Positions 16,039 through 24,985 of a stretch of DNA of 53,476 nt are shown in pieces. The notes below the pieces were generated by a model that did no database searches, had not been told where the DNA came from, and saw only the letters and a program-made list of their open reading frames with translations. This DNA is from Chloroflexota bacterium. GTDB lineage: Bacteria > Chloroflexota > Dehalococcoidia > UBA6926. Position numbers and translations under genes: made by a program. Each line of letters begins with the position of its first letter. Position 1 is the stretch's first letter. The stretch lies in contig JAPOOK010000043.1 of assembly GCA_026713485.1 (NCBI GenBank), forward strand, positions 1 through 53,476, written 5' to 3'.

Positions 16039-18219
16039 TTAGCCCGGAGTTATTGGGGGCCCGCGCCGCAGGTGAATCCGCGCCAGCCGCAAGTCGTTGT
16101 AGCTGACCTTCTCCTCCAGGAACTCCCACACTGGCCGCAGGAACTCGTCCCCGCACACTTCCAGGGCCTTTTCGATTTCACTCATGGTGGCGGCGTCCGG
16201 CACCAAGTGGCTCATATCGAGCGAATCGTCCTGTGCTGCGATACGTTCGATGTGGCCGATAATCGTTGTTTCCGCCAGCCCACGTTGTTCTGCTATCTCC
16301 ACAACCGAAAGCCCGCGCGACAACAGCTCCCGCGTCTCATCGAATGTAGGACCCGGCCGCCGCTCCGGTCGCGCTCGGGATGGTCTTGCTTCAGGCACGT
16401 GGATGTCCGGCCGTCCATGCCTCTCGATATACTCTTGAATTACCGCAATGAAGTCTGCTCCATACTGCTCCAGCTTGGCCGCGCCAACACCGGAGATGCG
16501 CCCAAACTCGTCGGAATCCTGGGGAAAGCGGGCGGCCATCTGCTTGAGAGATGTGTCACCAAATATGACGAAGGGTGGAACATCCCGCTCATCAGCCAGC
16601 CGTCGGCGCAGAACGCGTAGCTCCTCGAATAGCCGCTCATCGAACTGAATTTCAGTGGAGGGTTGTGGGGTCGTTCGCCGCGCGCCACCGTCCAACGGCC
16701 TTGGTAGCGAGAGCGAACTACGTGTTTGCAGGAATTCCCGCCCTGCCTCCGTGACCGCCAAGGTTGGATACCTATCACCTTCCGTGGTTAGCAGCCCCCG
16801 TGATTCCAGCAGGCCGATGATTTCCCTGAGGTCAGATTTACCGGAAGCCCTCGCGATGCCGTACACGTTCAACGAATCGTGCTCCATCTCAAGAACCCGC
16901 TTGTCACGCCCCCCGCGCAGCACCTGGATGATGTGGCCCGCCCCGAATCTCTCTCCCGTGCGGATCACCGCCGATAGGATCTTCTGTGAGATTTCCGTTG
17001 CGTCGAATTCTTCCCGGGGCTCCAGACAAGCGTCACAGCCGCCGCAATTCTCTTGTTCCCATTCCTCGCCCAGGTAGTGCATCAGATACCGTCGGCGGCA
17101 GGTGGTCAACTGCGCGAACTCCACCATTCGCGCCAGTTGCTCCCGGGCAACGCGCTGCTCCGATTCGTCCACAATCTGATTGATGAAATACTCCTGCTTG
17201 ACCTTATCCGCGAACGCGTAGAACAGGACGCACTCCGCGGGCGACCCGTCCCGGCCTGCTCGCCCCGTCTCCTGGTAATAGCCCTCCACCGATTTCGGCA
17301 AGCTGTAGTGGACGACCAGTCGGACATCAGGTTTGTCTATCCCCATGCCAAACGCGATCGTGGCGACGACGATAGCAACCCGATCCCGAATGAAGTCATC
17401 CTGCGCGCGGCGGCGCGTATCGCCATCGAGGCCGGCATGGTATGGGCGAGCCTCAAACCCACGCGCGGTCAGATCGGCAGCCAGATCCTCGGTCTCCTGT
17501 CGGGAGAAGCAGTAGATGATGGTGGACTGATCTTTGTGGCTTTCCAGGAGGCCGATGAGCCGCTCCCAGGCATCGCTCTTGGGCCGCACCGAGTAGTTAA
17601 GATTGCTCCGATTGAAGCCCGAGATGAATACGCCGCCATCCTGCAGGCCGAGTTGACCGATTATGTCATCCCGAACCCGCTCCGTCGCCGTGGCGGTCAG
17701 CGCGATGACCGGCGTCGATGGAAACTCTTCGCGCAGTTGCCGCAGATTGCGATAATCGGGCCGAAACTCATGACCCCACTCGGAGATGCAGTGCGCCTCA
17801 TCGATTGCGATGAGATTGATATCCAGTTCATGCAGGAACTTTCTAAAACTCTGCAACGCCAGCCGTTCAGGCGCAATGTAGAGCAGCTTCGTGTGTCCAT
17901 TTCGGACCGCCGCTTCAACCCTCCGCATTTCCAGGTCCGAGAGTGAACTGTTCATGAAGTTGGCCGGGATGCCGGACTCGTTCAGCGCGTCCACCTGGTC
18001 CTTCATCAGCGCAATCAGCGGAGATACAACAAGCGTCGTTCCTCCGAGGAGCAGCGCCGGCAACTGATAGCAGAGCGACTTTCCGCCTCCGGTTGGCATC
18101 AATACCAGTGAATCGCGCGACGCCAAGACATTCTCAATGATTTCAGACTGTAGAGGCAGAAACTCGTCGTACCCAAAGCGCGCCTTCAAAATAGCCAGCG
18201 GAGAACTTGAATCCTGCAT
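16039..18219 (-). CDS. recQ: ATP-dependent DNA helicase RecQ with HTH C-terminal extension
   Basis: 726 aa. A superfamily-2 helicase: Walker A PTGGGKS, DEAHCISEWGHEFRPDY (DEAH box with the RecQ aromatic loop), and the QETGRAGRDG motif, then the zinc-binding Cys set (CRRRY...CGGCDAC), an HRDC domain around residues 530-600, and a final helix-turn-helix-like segment (GLSVVEIAEQRGLAETTI) as in Gram-positive RecQ. It unwinds DNA 3' to 5' in recombination repair. An AGGGGCG site precedes ATG 18219. Downstream of the phosphoesterase by seven bases on the same strand. Confidence 0.95.
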   Translation of the reverse strand: MQDSSSPLAILKARFGYDEFLPLQSEIIENVLASRDSLVLMPTGGGKSLCYQLPALLLGGTTLVVSPLIALMKDQVDALNESGIPANFMNSSLSDLEMRRVEAAVRNGHTKLLYIAPERLALQSFRKFLHELDINLIAIDEAHCISEWGHEFRPDYRNLRQLREEFPSTPVIALTATATERVRDDIIGQLGLQDGGVFISGFNRSNLNYSVRPKSDAWERLIGLLESHKDQSTIIYCFSRQETEDLAADLTARGFEARPYHAGLDGDTRRRAQDDFIRDRVAIVVATIAFGMGIDKPDVRLVVHYSLPKSVEGYYQETGRAGRDGSPAECVLFYAFADKVKQEYFINQIVDESEQRVAREQLARMVEFAQLTTCRRRYLMHYLGEEWEQENCGGCDACLEPREEFDATEISQKILSAVIRTGERFGAGHIIQVLRGGRDKRVLEMEHDSLNVYGIARASGKSDLREIIGLLESRGLLTTEGDRYPTLAVTEAGREFLQTRSSLSLPRPLDGGARRTTPQPSTEIQFDERLFEELRVLRRRLADERDVPPFVIFGDTSLKQMAARFPQDSDEFGRISGVGAAKLEQYGADFIAVIQEYIERHGRPDIHVPEARPSRARPERRPGPTFDETRELLSRGLSVVEIAEQRGLAETTIIGHIERIAAQDDSLDMSHLVPDAATMSEIEKALEVCGDEFLRPVWEFLEEKVSYNDLRLARIHLRRGPPITPG

Positions 18220-18226
18220 CTCGCCC

Positions 18227-18769
18227 CTAATAGTTCAGACTCGTCAGCGGCAGTATCTCTGCTGAGGCCTGCCCGTCCGCGATAGTGAGGATTCCCACGT
18301 GGCCCGGCTCGCGGATGTTGCGGGGGAGCGCTGGGCTCCCCGGGTTCACGATAAGCACCCCGGATTCCGTCCGTTCCACATGCGCCACGTGCGTGTCGCC
18401 GCAGACAATCACGTCGACGGCCCCGCCGAAGTAGCGCTCCATCATCGCCTCAGTCGTCGTCCATGGTATGTCTGCCGGCAGTGGAAACCCGTGGATCAGC
18501 CCGATGCTGACCCCCTCCACATCAATGACCTGCGCGTGTTTGACACGAGGATCATCGTCCGGAAAGGGAGGACGAGAACCGTCTCCGTCCCCGTTCCCCC
18601 GCGCGCCAATTACAGGTGCGATGACCTCCAGCCAATCCAGCACGTCGATGACATGCATATCTCCGCCATGCATGACAATGTCGACACCGGCAAGCAGGTC
18701 AAAAACCTCGCCCGGCAGCCGTTCTCCGGCCTCCGGCACGTGCGTATCTGAGATTAGGCCGATGCGCAT
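18227..18769 (-). CDS. MJ0936/YfcE-family metallophosphoesterase
   Basis: 180 aa. Metal-ligand motifs in order: ISDTHV at the N-terminus, MHGGD, GARGNGD, GLIHG, CGDTHVAH and NPGSP. The family binds two divalent metals and hydrolyses phosphodiesters or nucleotides; the physiological substrate here is unknown. Full length, no signal peptide. It ends seven bases before recQ and starts 25 bases after the esterase, within the long minus-strand run, so it is probably expressed with them. Confidence 0.88.
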   Translation of the reverse strand: MRIGLISDTHVPEAGERLPGEVFDLLAGVDIVMHGGDMHVIDVLDWLEVIAPVIGARGNGDGDGSRPPFPDDDPRVKHAQVIDVEGVSIGLIHGFPLPADIPWTTTEAMMERYFGGAVDVIVCGDTHVAHVERTESGVLIVNPGSPALPRNIREPGHVGILTIADGQASAEILPLTSLNY

Positions 18770-18794
18770 CAGTCGACGATTGAGGCCTCAGCGC

Positions 18795-19523
18795 CTACGG
18801 CAGAATGATTCCACCCGGTGAGACGCCGGGTGTCTGCGGGTCCGCCGGCGGTAGGACACGTACGGCCCACTGAGAGAGGTCTCGTAGTTCAGTAGGCGTG
18901 ATCTCGTGGCCTGCGCCGCCATATTCGTTGTAGATCAGGTCGCCGTAACCCCACTGTTCCAACTGCGTATTCGCCGAGCGGCCCCGGTCAATTGGCACGA
19001 CCTGATCCTGGTCACCGTGGCCAACAAAGATGGGCTGTGTCCGCTCATCGGGCAGCTGTGTTGCAAGCTGTTCCATGTCGTGGATGGACGCGCTAAGCGC
19101 GCCGATACCCGCGAACACATCGGGCCGGGGCAGGCCGTAGCGATAGGCCAGTCCTCCTCCCTGGGAGAAGCCGATGATAAGCATGTTGCCCGGCTCAAGC
19201 CCGTACGGCTCACGCACCTCCTCCATGAAGGCGTCGAACGCCTCCTCAGTGTTCTTTGCTTCCTCAGGGTCGTTGAAGCCGTCCGGCGTCGTCCATCCAA
19301 AGCCAATTTGCCCGCCGCCGATGTCCAGCGGAACCGTGCCGTTCGGACAGAGATACACGTAGCCCGTCTGATGAATACCCGGCGCGAGCCCCGCAAGGTC
19401 ATACATGCTCGCGCCGAAGCCATGAACAAGGATGATGACGGGATAGGCGCGCGATTCCTCGTAGTCGGTCGGCGTGATGCTCACATAGTCGAGGGCGCTG
19501 CCCTTGTTCGCCGTTCCCTCCAT
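18795..19523 (-). CDS. Carboxylesterase/phospholipase-family alpha/beta hydrolase
   Basis: 242 aa. The HGFGAS oxyanion loop, nucleophile elbow GFSQGG, acid in HGDQDQVVP and His in GGAGHEIT match the carboxylesterase/phospholipase (YpfH-like) family, with Ser-Asp-His triad. No signal peptide is visible, so it acts in the cytoplasm on unknown esters. ATG 19523 (MEGTAN) is chosen; a longer frame from 19565 would overlap the ROK kinase stop. It lies 20 bases after that kinase. Confidence 0.85.
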   Translation of the reverse strand: MEGTANKGSALDYVSITPTDYEESRAYPVIILVHGFGASMYDLAGLAPGIHQTGYVYLCPNGTVPLDIGGGQIGFGWTTPDGFNDPEEAKNTEEAFDAFMEEVREPYGLEPGNMLIIGFSQGGGLAYRYGLPRPDVFAGIGALSASIHDMEQLATQLPDERTQPIFVGHGDQDQVVPIDRGRSANTQLEQWGYGDLIYNEYGGAGHEITPTELRDLSQWAVRVLPPADPQTPGVSPGGIILP

Positions 19524-19542
19524 CGGGCCTGCCCCCTTTTCC

Positions 19543-20538
19543 TCAGCCGCCGTGCCGCACGGCACGGCGAGTGCGAGAGGCCAACTCCCGCGCCAGCAGC
19601 AGCGCCCCGCGCAACCCGTTATCGTCGCCCAGCTCTGTCACTTCAAATCGAACGGTGCGGTTTTGGAGCTTGAACGCTCGCTCCCGCGCGACACTGATTC
19701 CGTGCTCCACGAATTCATCCTGCCCACGGGCCAGCCCGCCGCCCAGTACGATCAACTCCGGGTTGAAGATGTTGACGATATTGGCAAGCCCGACGCCGAG
19801 CGCGTAGCCTGCCTCGTCGACAACCGTCCTGGCGAGGGCGTCGTCCTGCTCCGCCGCGTCGAAGACGTCGCGCGCCGTGATGCTCTCGCTGCCCTGCGAC
19901 GATGACTTTTCAACGAGAATCGAATCCCCGCCGGCCTCGATCCGCATCCGGGCCATGCGTGCAATGGCCGTGCCGGAGGCCATCGTCTCAAAGCAACCTG
20001 ACAGCCCGCACGGGCATTGGATGCCGCGACCCATGCTGATTGTCATGTGTCCGAACTCACCCGCCGCCCCGGCGATGCCACGAAGCAGCTTGCCCTCGGA
20101 AACGATGCCGCCGCCGATTCCCGTGCTGATGGTCAGATAGATCATCTCCGTCGTACCACGCCCCGCGCCCATCTGGTGAACGGCGTGGGCGGCGGCGGTG
20201 GCGTCGTTCTCGATCTCGATGGGGATGTTAAGGCGCTCCCTAAGCGCATCCGCCATTGCGAACTCACGCACCATCGGCAGATTCGGCGATTCCACGATGA
20301 CGCCGTTTGCGGTGTCCACGGTGCCCGCGCAAGCGACGACCCCGGCGACAATTTCGCCGTTGGTCTTGGCGATAAGGCTATGGGCGGCCTCAACGATGCC
20401 GTCGATGAGCAGTTTGGGATCGGAGCGGGCAGGGGAAGAGAATGCGGTGCGCCGTATTGCGCCGCGCGGCCTGCGAGCAATGGCGACCCGTGTTTGCGTG
20501 CCCCCAACATCGACGCCAAGCAGATACGGGTTGGCCAT
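19543..20538 (-). CDS. ROK-family glucokinase-like sugar kinase
   Basis: 331 aa. The N-terminal GVDVGGTQTRVAI ATP-binding motif, the DATAAA catalytic region (IENDATAAAHA), the GGGIVSEG loop and the zinc motif HMTISMGRGIQCPCGLSGC (CxCGxxGC) are typical of ROK kinases, which include glucokinases and repressors. There is no N-terminal helix-turn-helix, so it is a kinase, most likely of glucose or another hexose. It starts about 95 bases from the tRNA-Asp gene and its stop lies 20 bases before the esterase. Confidence 0.92.
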   Translation of the reverse strand: MANPYLLGVDVGGTQTRVAIARRPRGAIRRTAFSSPARSDPKLLIDGIVEAAHSLIAKTNGEIVAGVVACAGTVDTANGVIVESPNLPMVREFAMADALRERLNIPIEIENDATAAAHAVHQMGAGRGTTEMIYLTISTGIGGGIVSEGKLLRGIAGAAGEFGHMTISMGRGIQCPCGLSGCFETMASGTAIARMARMRIEAGGDSILVEKSSSQGSESITARDVFDAAEQDDALARTVVDEAGYALGVGLANIVNIFNPELIVLGGGLARGQDEFVEHGISVARERAFKLQNRTVRFEVTELGDDNGLRGALLLARELASRTRRAVRHGG

Positions 20539-20631
20539 ATTCGTGCGCGTTCTCGCTGCCTTTATGTTGACGGCGGGGGCCGTAAAGCCGTGCTGGCGTC
20601 CTTGCTCGTGCGGTTCGATTCAAAAAGAACC

Positions 20632-20710
20632 TGGCGACCCGGACGGGATTTGAACCCGTGATCTCTGCCGTGACAGGGCAGTATGTTAAGCCAGACTACA
20701 CCACCGGGCC
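20632..20710 (-). tRNA. tRNA-Asp (GTC)
   Basis: A complete cloverleaf read on the minus strand: acceptor GGCCCGG pairs with CCGGGTC (one G-T), D stem GTGT/ACAT, anticodon stem CTGCC/GGCAG with loop CTGTCAC (anticodon GTC), T stem ACGGG/CCCGT with TTCAAAT loop, discriminator G and an encoded CCA (20632-20634). 76 bases plus CCA. It lies 13 bases from the gltX stop. Confidence 0.97.
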
Positions 20711-20723
20711 GCGCTTGCTCATG

Positions 20724-22271
20724 CTACGAACGCGCCAATTCCGTGTCAAGGAGCGACGCGGCCGCCGCTCGCGTCCGCGCTGCGGAACGATCTCGCCCAA
20801 TCGCCTCAAGCGTGACGAACAGCGGTGGCGCCGCCGTACGGCCCGTCGCTGCAATCCGCACCGCGCCGAACAGCTTGCGCCCGGACGTGCCAAGCTCCTC
20901 CACGAGCGCCCTGAAGCGCGTTTCTATTGACTCATGGTTCCACGGTTCAATCTTCTCGATAGCGTTGGCCGCCGCAGTCAGCCATGCGCGGACAACCTCA
21001 GCGTCCTCGGGCAACGGCACGCGCCAAAGGTCATCGCCCGCGTCCGCCATGCGCTTCATCGCCTTGTCCCCCATGCCGGCCCAAATGAGCGCGGGCGGGA
21101 ACGAGATTTCATCCGTGAAGAAGAACTCGCACAACTCGGGCATTTCGCTCAGAAGGCGCGCGCGATCTTGCGTCAGCATGGCTGCTTGCCGAGCGAGTCC
21201 ATCATCGAGTGGCCGGGGAATTTCGGGCGGCAGTCCGTTGTCCAGGTATAGCCGCGCCGCCTCAACGAATGCCTCCGGCGGCATCTCGCGGATGTACACG
21301 CCGTTCAGCCATTCCAGCTTCTCGCGGTCGAACATCGCCGGGGACGCCGAGACCCGATCAAGCGAGAAACCCGCGATCAACTCCTCACGCGTCATCTGCG
21401 TCGTCTTGTCATCGAGCGACCACCCCAGCAGCGCCAGGAAATTCAGCATTGCCTCCGGCAGGAACCCCTCGTCGCGGTAGTCGAGCAGGGAGACGGAGCC
21501 GTGCCGCTTGGACAGCTTTGTCCGGTCTGAGCCGAGGATCAATGGTAGGTGGGCGAATGCGGGTGGTGTATAGCCGAACGCCTCATAGATCATGGCGTGG
21601 CGTGGCGCGGATGACATCCACTCATCGCCGCGGATCACGTGCGTTATCGCCATCGCTACGTCGTCCACCACATTGGCCAGGTGATAGGTGGGAAATCTGT
21701 CCGATTTGAGGATCACGAAATCGTCGATGAGCCGGTTTTCCCATGAAACGTCACCGCGAATCACGTCGTTGAACGTCGTGCGTCCGCTGAGCGGCGTCTT
21801 GAACCGCACAACGCGGTGTGAGCCGTTCTCCGCCTCTTCCTGCTCGCGTTCCTCCGCGCTCAGGTTGCGGCAGCGTCGATCATAGCCTGTGGGAACGTTG
21901 CGCTTCTGTTGTGCGGCGCGGATGGCGTCCAGCCTCTCAGTCGTGCAGTAGCAGTAGTACGCGGCGTCCAACTCAACCAGCCGTTCGGCCGCCTCTCCGT
22001 AGCCCTCAAGGCGCTGCGACTGCACGTACGGCCCGTAGGGGCCGCCGATGTCCGGTCCCTCATCCCATTCAATACCGAGCCATCGGAGCGAATTGAGAAT
22101 GCGCTCCTCGCTGCCCGGGATGCGCCGTTCCTGGTCGGTGTCCTCAATGCGCACCGCAAAGACACCGCCTGTGCTGCGGGCGAAGAGCCACGCGAACAGC
22201 GCGCTCCGAACGTTGCCCACATGTGGATCACCCGTCGGGCTGGGCGCGTAGCGTGTTCGCGTTACTGACAT
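20724..22271 (-). CDS. gltX: Glutamyl-tRNA synthetase
   Basis: 515 aa class I synthetase that charges tRNA-Glu. The HIGH-type signature is PSPTGDPHVGNVR at the N-terminus, and the KMSKS loop is KLSKRHG. The tRNA-binding C-terminal helical half is full length. It may be discriminating or non-discriminating; the sequence alone does not tell me. It follows the RluD-like gene by 12 bases and precedes tRNA-Asp, all on the minus strand. Confidence 0.97.
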   Translation of the reverse strand: MSVTRTRYAPSPTGDPHVGNVRSALFAWLFARSTGGVFAVRIEDTDQERRIPGSEERILNSLRWLGIEWDEGPDIGGPYGPYVQSQRLEGYGEAAERLVELDAAYYCYCTTERLDAIRAAQQKRNVPTGYDRRCRNLSAEEREQEEAENGSHRVVRFKTPLSGRTTFNDVIRGDVSWENRLIDDFVILKSDRFPTYHLANVVDDVAMAITHVIRGDEWMSSAPRHAMIYEAFGYTPPAFAHLPLILGSDRTKLSKRHGSVSLLDYRDEGFLPEAMLNFLALLGWSLDDKTTQMTREELIAGFSLDRVSASPAMFDREKLEWLNGVYIREMPPEAFVEAARLYLDNGLPPEIPRPLDDGLARQAAMLTQDRARLLSEMPELCEFFFTDEISFPPALIWAGMGDKAMKRMADAGDDLWRVPLPEDAEVVRAWLTAAANAIEKIEPWNHESIETRFRALVEELGTSGRKLFGAVRIAATGRTAAPPLFVTLEAIGRDRSAARTRAAAASLLDTELARS

Positions 22272-22283
22272 TATGGTCTTATT

Positions 22284-23237
22284 CTAACCCAGCGAATCGA
22301 CCAGCCGCGCCTCGGTCGTGCCAATAGTCATATCCGCGAGGCATTCCGAAAGGTCAGCCGCCAAAGGTGATCGAACCTCCAGCGTTTCCCCGCTTACGGG
22401 ATGTTGGAACGCAAGTGAAAGCGCGTGCAAGAAGAGGCGCGGCACAGGGTCACGGCTGCCGCGCGCGTAGATGACGTCTCCCGCGACAGGATGCCGCAGC
22501 GAGGCGAAATGCACGCGAATCTGGTGCGGACGCCCGGTCTGTGGCCTGGCCTCCGCGAGGGTATAGCCGCCATTCAGTTGCGCCAGCACACGGTACCGGG
22601 TTGTGGAAGGGCGGCCCGAAGTCACGACGGCCATTCGCTGCCGATGCCTCGGATCGCGGCCCAGCGATGCCTCAATCACGCCGGTTGGCGGCTCCAGCAA
22701 CCCGCGCAGCAAGGCGACGTACACCTTCTCAACACTGCGAGACTGGAACTGTCGCGACAGCGCCGTGTGCGCCGCGTCGTTCTTGGCGATCAACATCACG
22801 CCGGACGTGTCCTTGTCCAGCCGATGAACAATCCCCGGCCTGTCGTCGCCCCCAATCGTTGAGAGCGGCCCCTCGCGCCCTAAAAGAGCGTTCACAATCG
22901 TTCCCGTCGGGTGGCCGGGCCCGGGATGGACGGCGACGCCCGGCGGCTTGTCAATGGCGAGAATGTCTTCGTCCTCGAAGAGCACGAGCAGAGGTGAACG
23001 TTCGGCGGCCAACCCTGTCGTTTCGCCGGTCTGTATCTCACCGGTAATGGTGATCTCGTCGCCGGGCTCAATGGTGTGGCCCCGCTTGCGCGGCACATCC
23101 CCGTTTACGCTGATCCGCCCATCCTGGATCAGTCGCCCAATCGCCGACCGCGATACGTCCACGGTGAGCGCCGTAGCCAGGTATCGATCGAGCCGCCTCT
23201 CCGATGTGTCAGGCGGGACGGTCAGACGAGTCTCCAT
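22284..23237 (-). CDS. RluA/RluD-family pseudouridine synthase
   Basis: 317 aa: an N-terminal S4 RNA-binding domain (RLDRYLATAL...ISVNGD...RKRGHTIEPGDEI) and a pseudouridine synthase domain with catalytic Asp in HRLDKDTSGVMLIAK, plus GRPHQIRVH. This layout fits the RluD type, which modifies helix 69 of 23S rRNA, but other RluA paralogues are possible. Its start overlaps the 3' end of lspA by 29 bases, a classical gene order (lspA-rluD) in bacteria, and it leads into gltX. Confidence 0.92.
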   Translation of the reverse strand: METRLTVPPDTSERRLDRYLATALTVDVSRSAIGRLIQDGRISVNGDVPRKRGHTIEPGDEITITGEIQTGETTGLAAERSPLLVLFEDEDILAIDKPPGVAVHPGPGHPTGTIVNALLGREGPLSTIGGDDRPGIVHRLDKDTSGVMLIAKNDAAHTALSRQFQSRSVEKVYVALLRGLLEPPTGVIEASLGRDPRHRQRMAVVTSGRPSTTRYRVLAQLNGGYTLAEARPQTGRPHQIRVHFASLRHPVAGDVIYARGSRDPVPRLFLHALSLAFQHPVSGETLEVRSPLAADLSECLADMTIGTTEARLVDSLG

Positions 23238-23901
23238 CCTCAGCCCTCTGTTCTTCCGCTACAGGCTCGTCACTCGGCGACGTGGCGGAAGATTCCTCAC
23301 CCGAGTCGTTTTCCCCAGATTCCTCTCCATCACCTAGGGGGAAAGTTGTTGTAGGGGGTGTGATTCCGGCAGCCGCCTCCTGTTCAAGCCTCTTCTCCGT
23401 CGCGCGATTCCGCATCACATAGAATGCGAGCGCAAACAGCCCGACTGTCAGTGCGGAGTCCGCCACGTTGAACGTCGGAAAATAGTAGTCACTCCACACG
23501 CGCACACTGATAAAATCGACGACTGCGCCCCGAGCGAGCCGGTCTGTCAGATTGCCCAGCGCGCCGCCCAACAGGAGGGCGAGGGAGTAACGCAGCAGGG
23601 CGCTCTCCCGCCCGTTCGCCCGGTAATAAAACAGGACGCCCAACACGCCAATGATGCTGACCAGGATCAGGAAATCTGTATGGCCGCGCAGCAGGCCGAA
23701 CGCGCTCCCGGTGTTTGTTACATGGGTCAGCCGAAGCAGACCGTTCTCCGGGATCGATTCATACAGGCGCAGATTACTGACGATCAGAAGTTTGGCTGCC
23801 TGATCGGCAATGAAGATAGTCAGCGTGACCGCGGCGAACGGCAGGAAATGGCCGCCGAATCCCCTCGGCGTTCCCGGACGCGGTCGGTCGTCCTCTACCA
23901 C
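23209..23901 (-). CDS. lspA: Lipoprotein signal peptidase II with acidic tail
   Basis: 230 aa, longer than the typical 160. The four-helix aspartyl membrane protease has its two catalytic Asp in GNLTDRL and FNVADS, and cleaves prolipoproteins before the lipidated Cys; the window's lipoproteins at 6193, 27218 and 41468 are possible clients. The last 65 residues after the final helix are an acidic Ser/Glu-rich tail of unknown role, whose 3' end overlaps the next gene. The GTG start at 23901 overlaps the cysM stop by seven bases, which implies coupling. Confidence 0.92.
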   Translation of the reverse strand: MVEDDRPRPGTPRGFGGHFLPFAAVTLTIFIADQAAKLLIVSNLRLYESIPENGLLRLTHVTNTGSAFGLLRGHTDFLILVSIIGVLGVLFYYRANGRESALLRYSLALLLGGALGNLTDRLARGAVVDFISVRVWSDYYFPTFNVADSALTVGLFALAFYVMRNRATEKRLEQEAAAGITPPTTTFPLGDGEESGENDSGEESSATSPSDEPVAEEQRAEDGDSSDRPA

Positions 23902-24830
23902 CAGATCTTGCGCCCCATCTCAGCTTCGATTTCATCAAGTGGGCGCGTCCACAGTCCGGTTGAGAGGTATTTCCAGCCGCCGTCAGCAAACAGGCACACG
24001 ATGTTTCCGTTGTCCATCCGCTCCGCCAGCCGCTGCGCGCATGCCAGCACTGCGCCGGATGAGATGCCCGCGAAGATGCTCTCCGTCTGCAGCAGCTCCC
24101 GTGTCTTCTCGAACGATTCTCGTGATGTGATGATGAACTGTCCATCCAGAACCGTCGTGTCCAGGATCGGCGGGATGAATCCATCTTCCAGGGATCTCAG
24201 TCCCTGGATGCGCTCCTCCGGGTGTGGGACGACGGCGATGACCCGCGTGTCCGGGTTGTGCTCCTTCAGCCGCCGACCAACGCCCGTCAACGTCCCGCCC
24301 GTGCCGAGCCCTGCCACGAAGACATCCACTTCAGGCAGCTGTCGGGTGATCTCCTCGCCCGTCCCGTCGTAGTGCGCGCGCGGATTCGCCTCGTTGCCGT
24401 ATTGGTACAGCATCACGTACTTGTCGGGCTCTTTTTCGGTCATCTCCTTGGCCACATCGATGGCGCCGTTCGTGCCGAGATGCCCCTCGCTGAATACGAC
24501 GTTTGCGCCATACGACTCGATCAGCGCCTGCCTCTCCTCCGTCACGTTGTCAGGCAGCACGACGGTGACCTCATAGCCCTTGTAGCGCGCGACCATGGCA
24601 AGCGAGACGCCGGTGTTGCCGCTGGATGGCTCAAGGATGATTCGGCCATCCCCAAGCGTTCCGTCCGCCTCCGCGTTCTCCACCATAAGCAGGGCGATGC
24701 GGTCCTTCACGCTGCCCGTCGGGTTCTGGCCTTCCAGCTTGGCAAAAAGGCGGACGCCCGGCTTGGGTTGAAGCCGTTTCAGCTCAACGAGGGGCGTATT
24801 GCCGATTGTGTCCAGTATGCTGCCGGTCAT
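23895..24830 (-). CDS. cysM: CysM-type cysteine synthase (O-phosphoserine/CysO type)
   Basis: 311 aa PLP enzyme. PLP-lysine loop NPTGSVKDR, the SSGNTGVS phosphate/substrate loop and GLGTGGTLTG are standard. Features shared with the mycobacterial CysM that uses CysO thiocarboxylate and O-phosphoserine are the MLYQYGNEANPRAHYDGTG segment, LRSLEDGFIPP, and a flexible C-terminus GGWKYLSTG...W. This suggests, but does not prove, CysO-dependent cysteine synthesis. The carrier (1198) and a MoeB/MoeZ-like activator (26061) are also in the window. It overlaps lspA by seven bases. Confidence 0.88.
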   Translation of the reverse strand: MTGSILDTIGNTPLVELKRLQPKPGVRLFAKLEGQNPTGSVKDRIALLMVENAEADGTLGDGRIILEPSSGNTGVSLAMVARYKGYEVTVVLPDNVTEERQALIESYGANVVFSEGHLGTNGAIDVAKEMTEKEPDKYVMLYQYGNEANPRAHYDGTGEEITRQLPEVDVFVAGLGTGGTLTGVGRRLKEHNPDTRVIAVVPHPEERIQGLRSLEDGFIPPILDTTVLDGQFIITSRESFEKTRELLQTESIFAGISSGAVLACAQRLAERMDNGNIVCLFADGGWKYLSTGLWTRPLDEIEAEMGRKIWW

Positions 24831-24985
24831 GACCCTGATTCGCTTGCGTCAAACTGCGCCTTTGGTATGTCATCGTGAGCGAAACGGAGAATCCCCGCCC
24901 GCCCGCTCGACTAGTGTATCGCGTTGGCAGCGCGCGTATGTAATGCGAATCTGGCGGACAGGAAATGACAGGCCGGAGGTCGGCG

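Noticed and set aside
17053-17946. 297-codon plus-strand frame
   Set aside because: Antisense to recQ, no domain.
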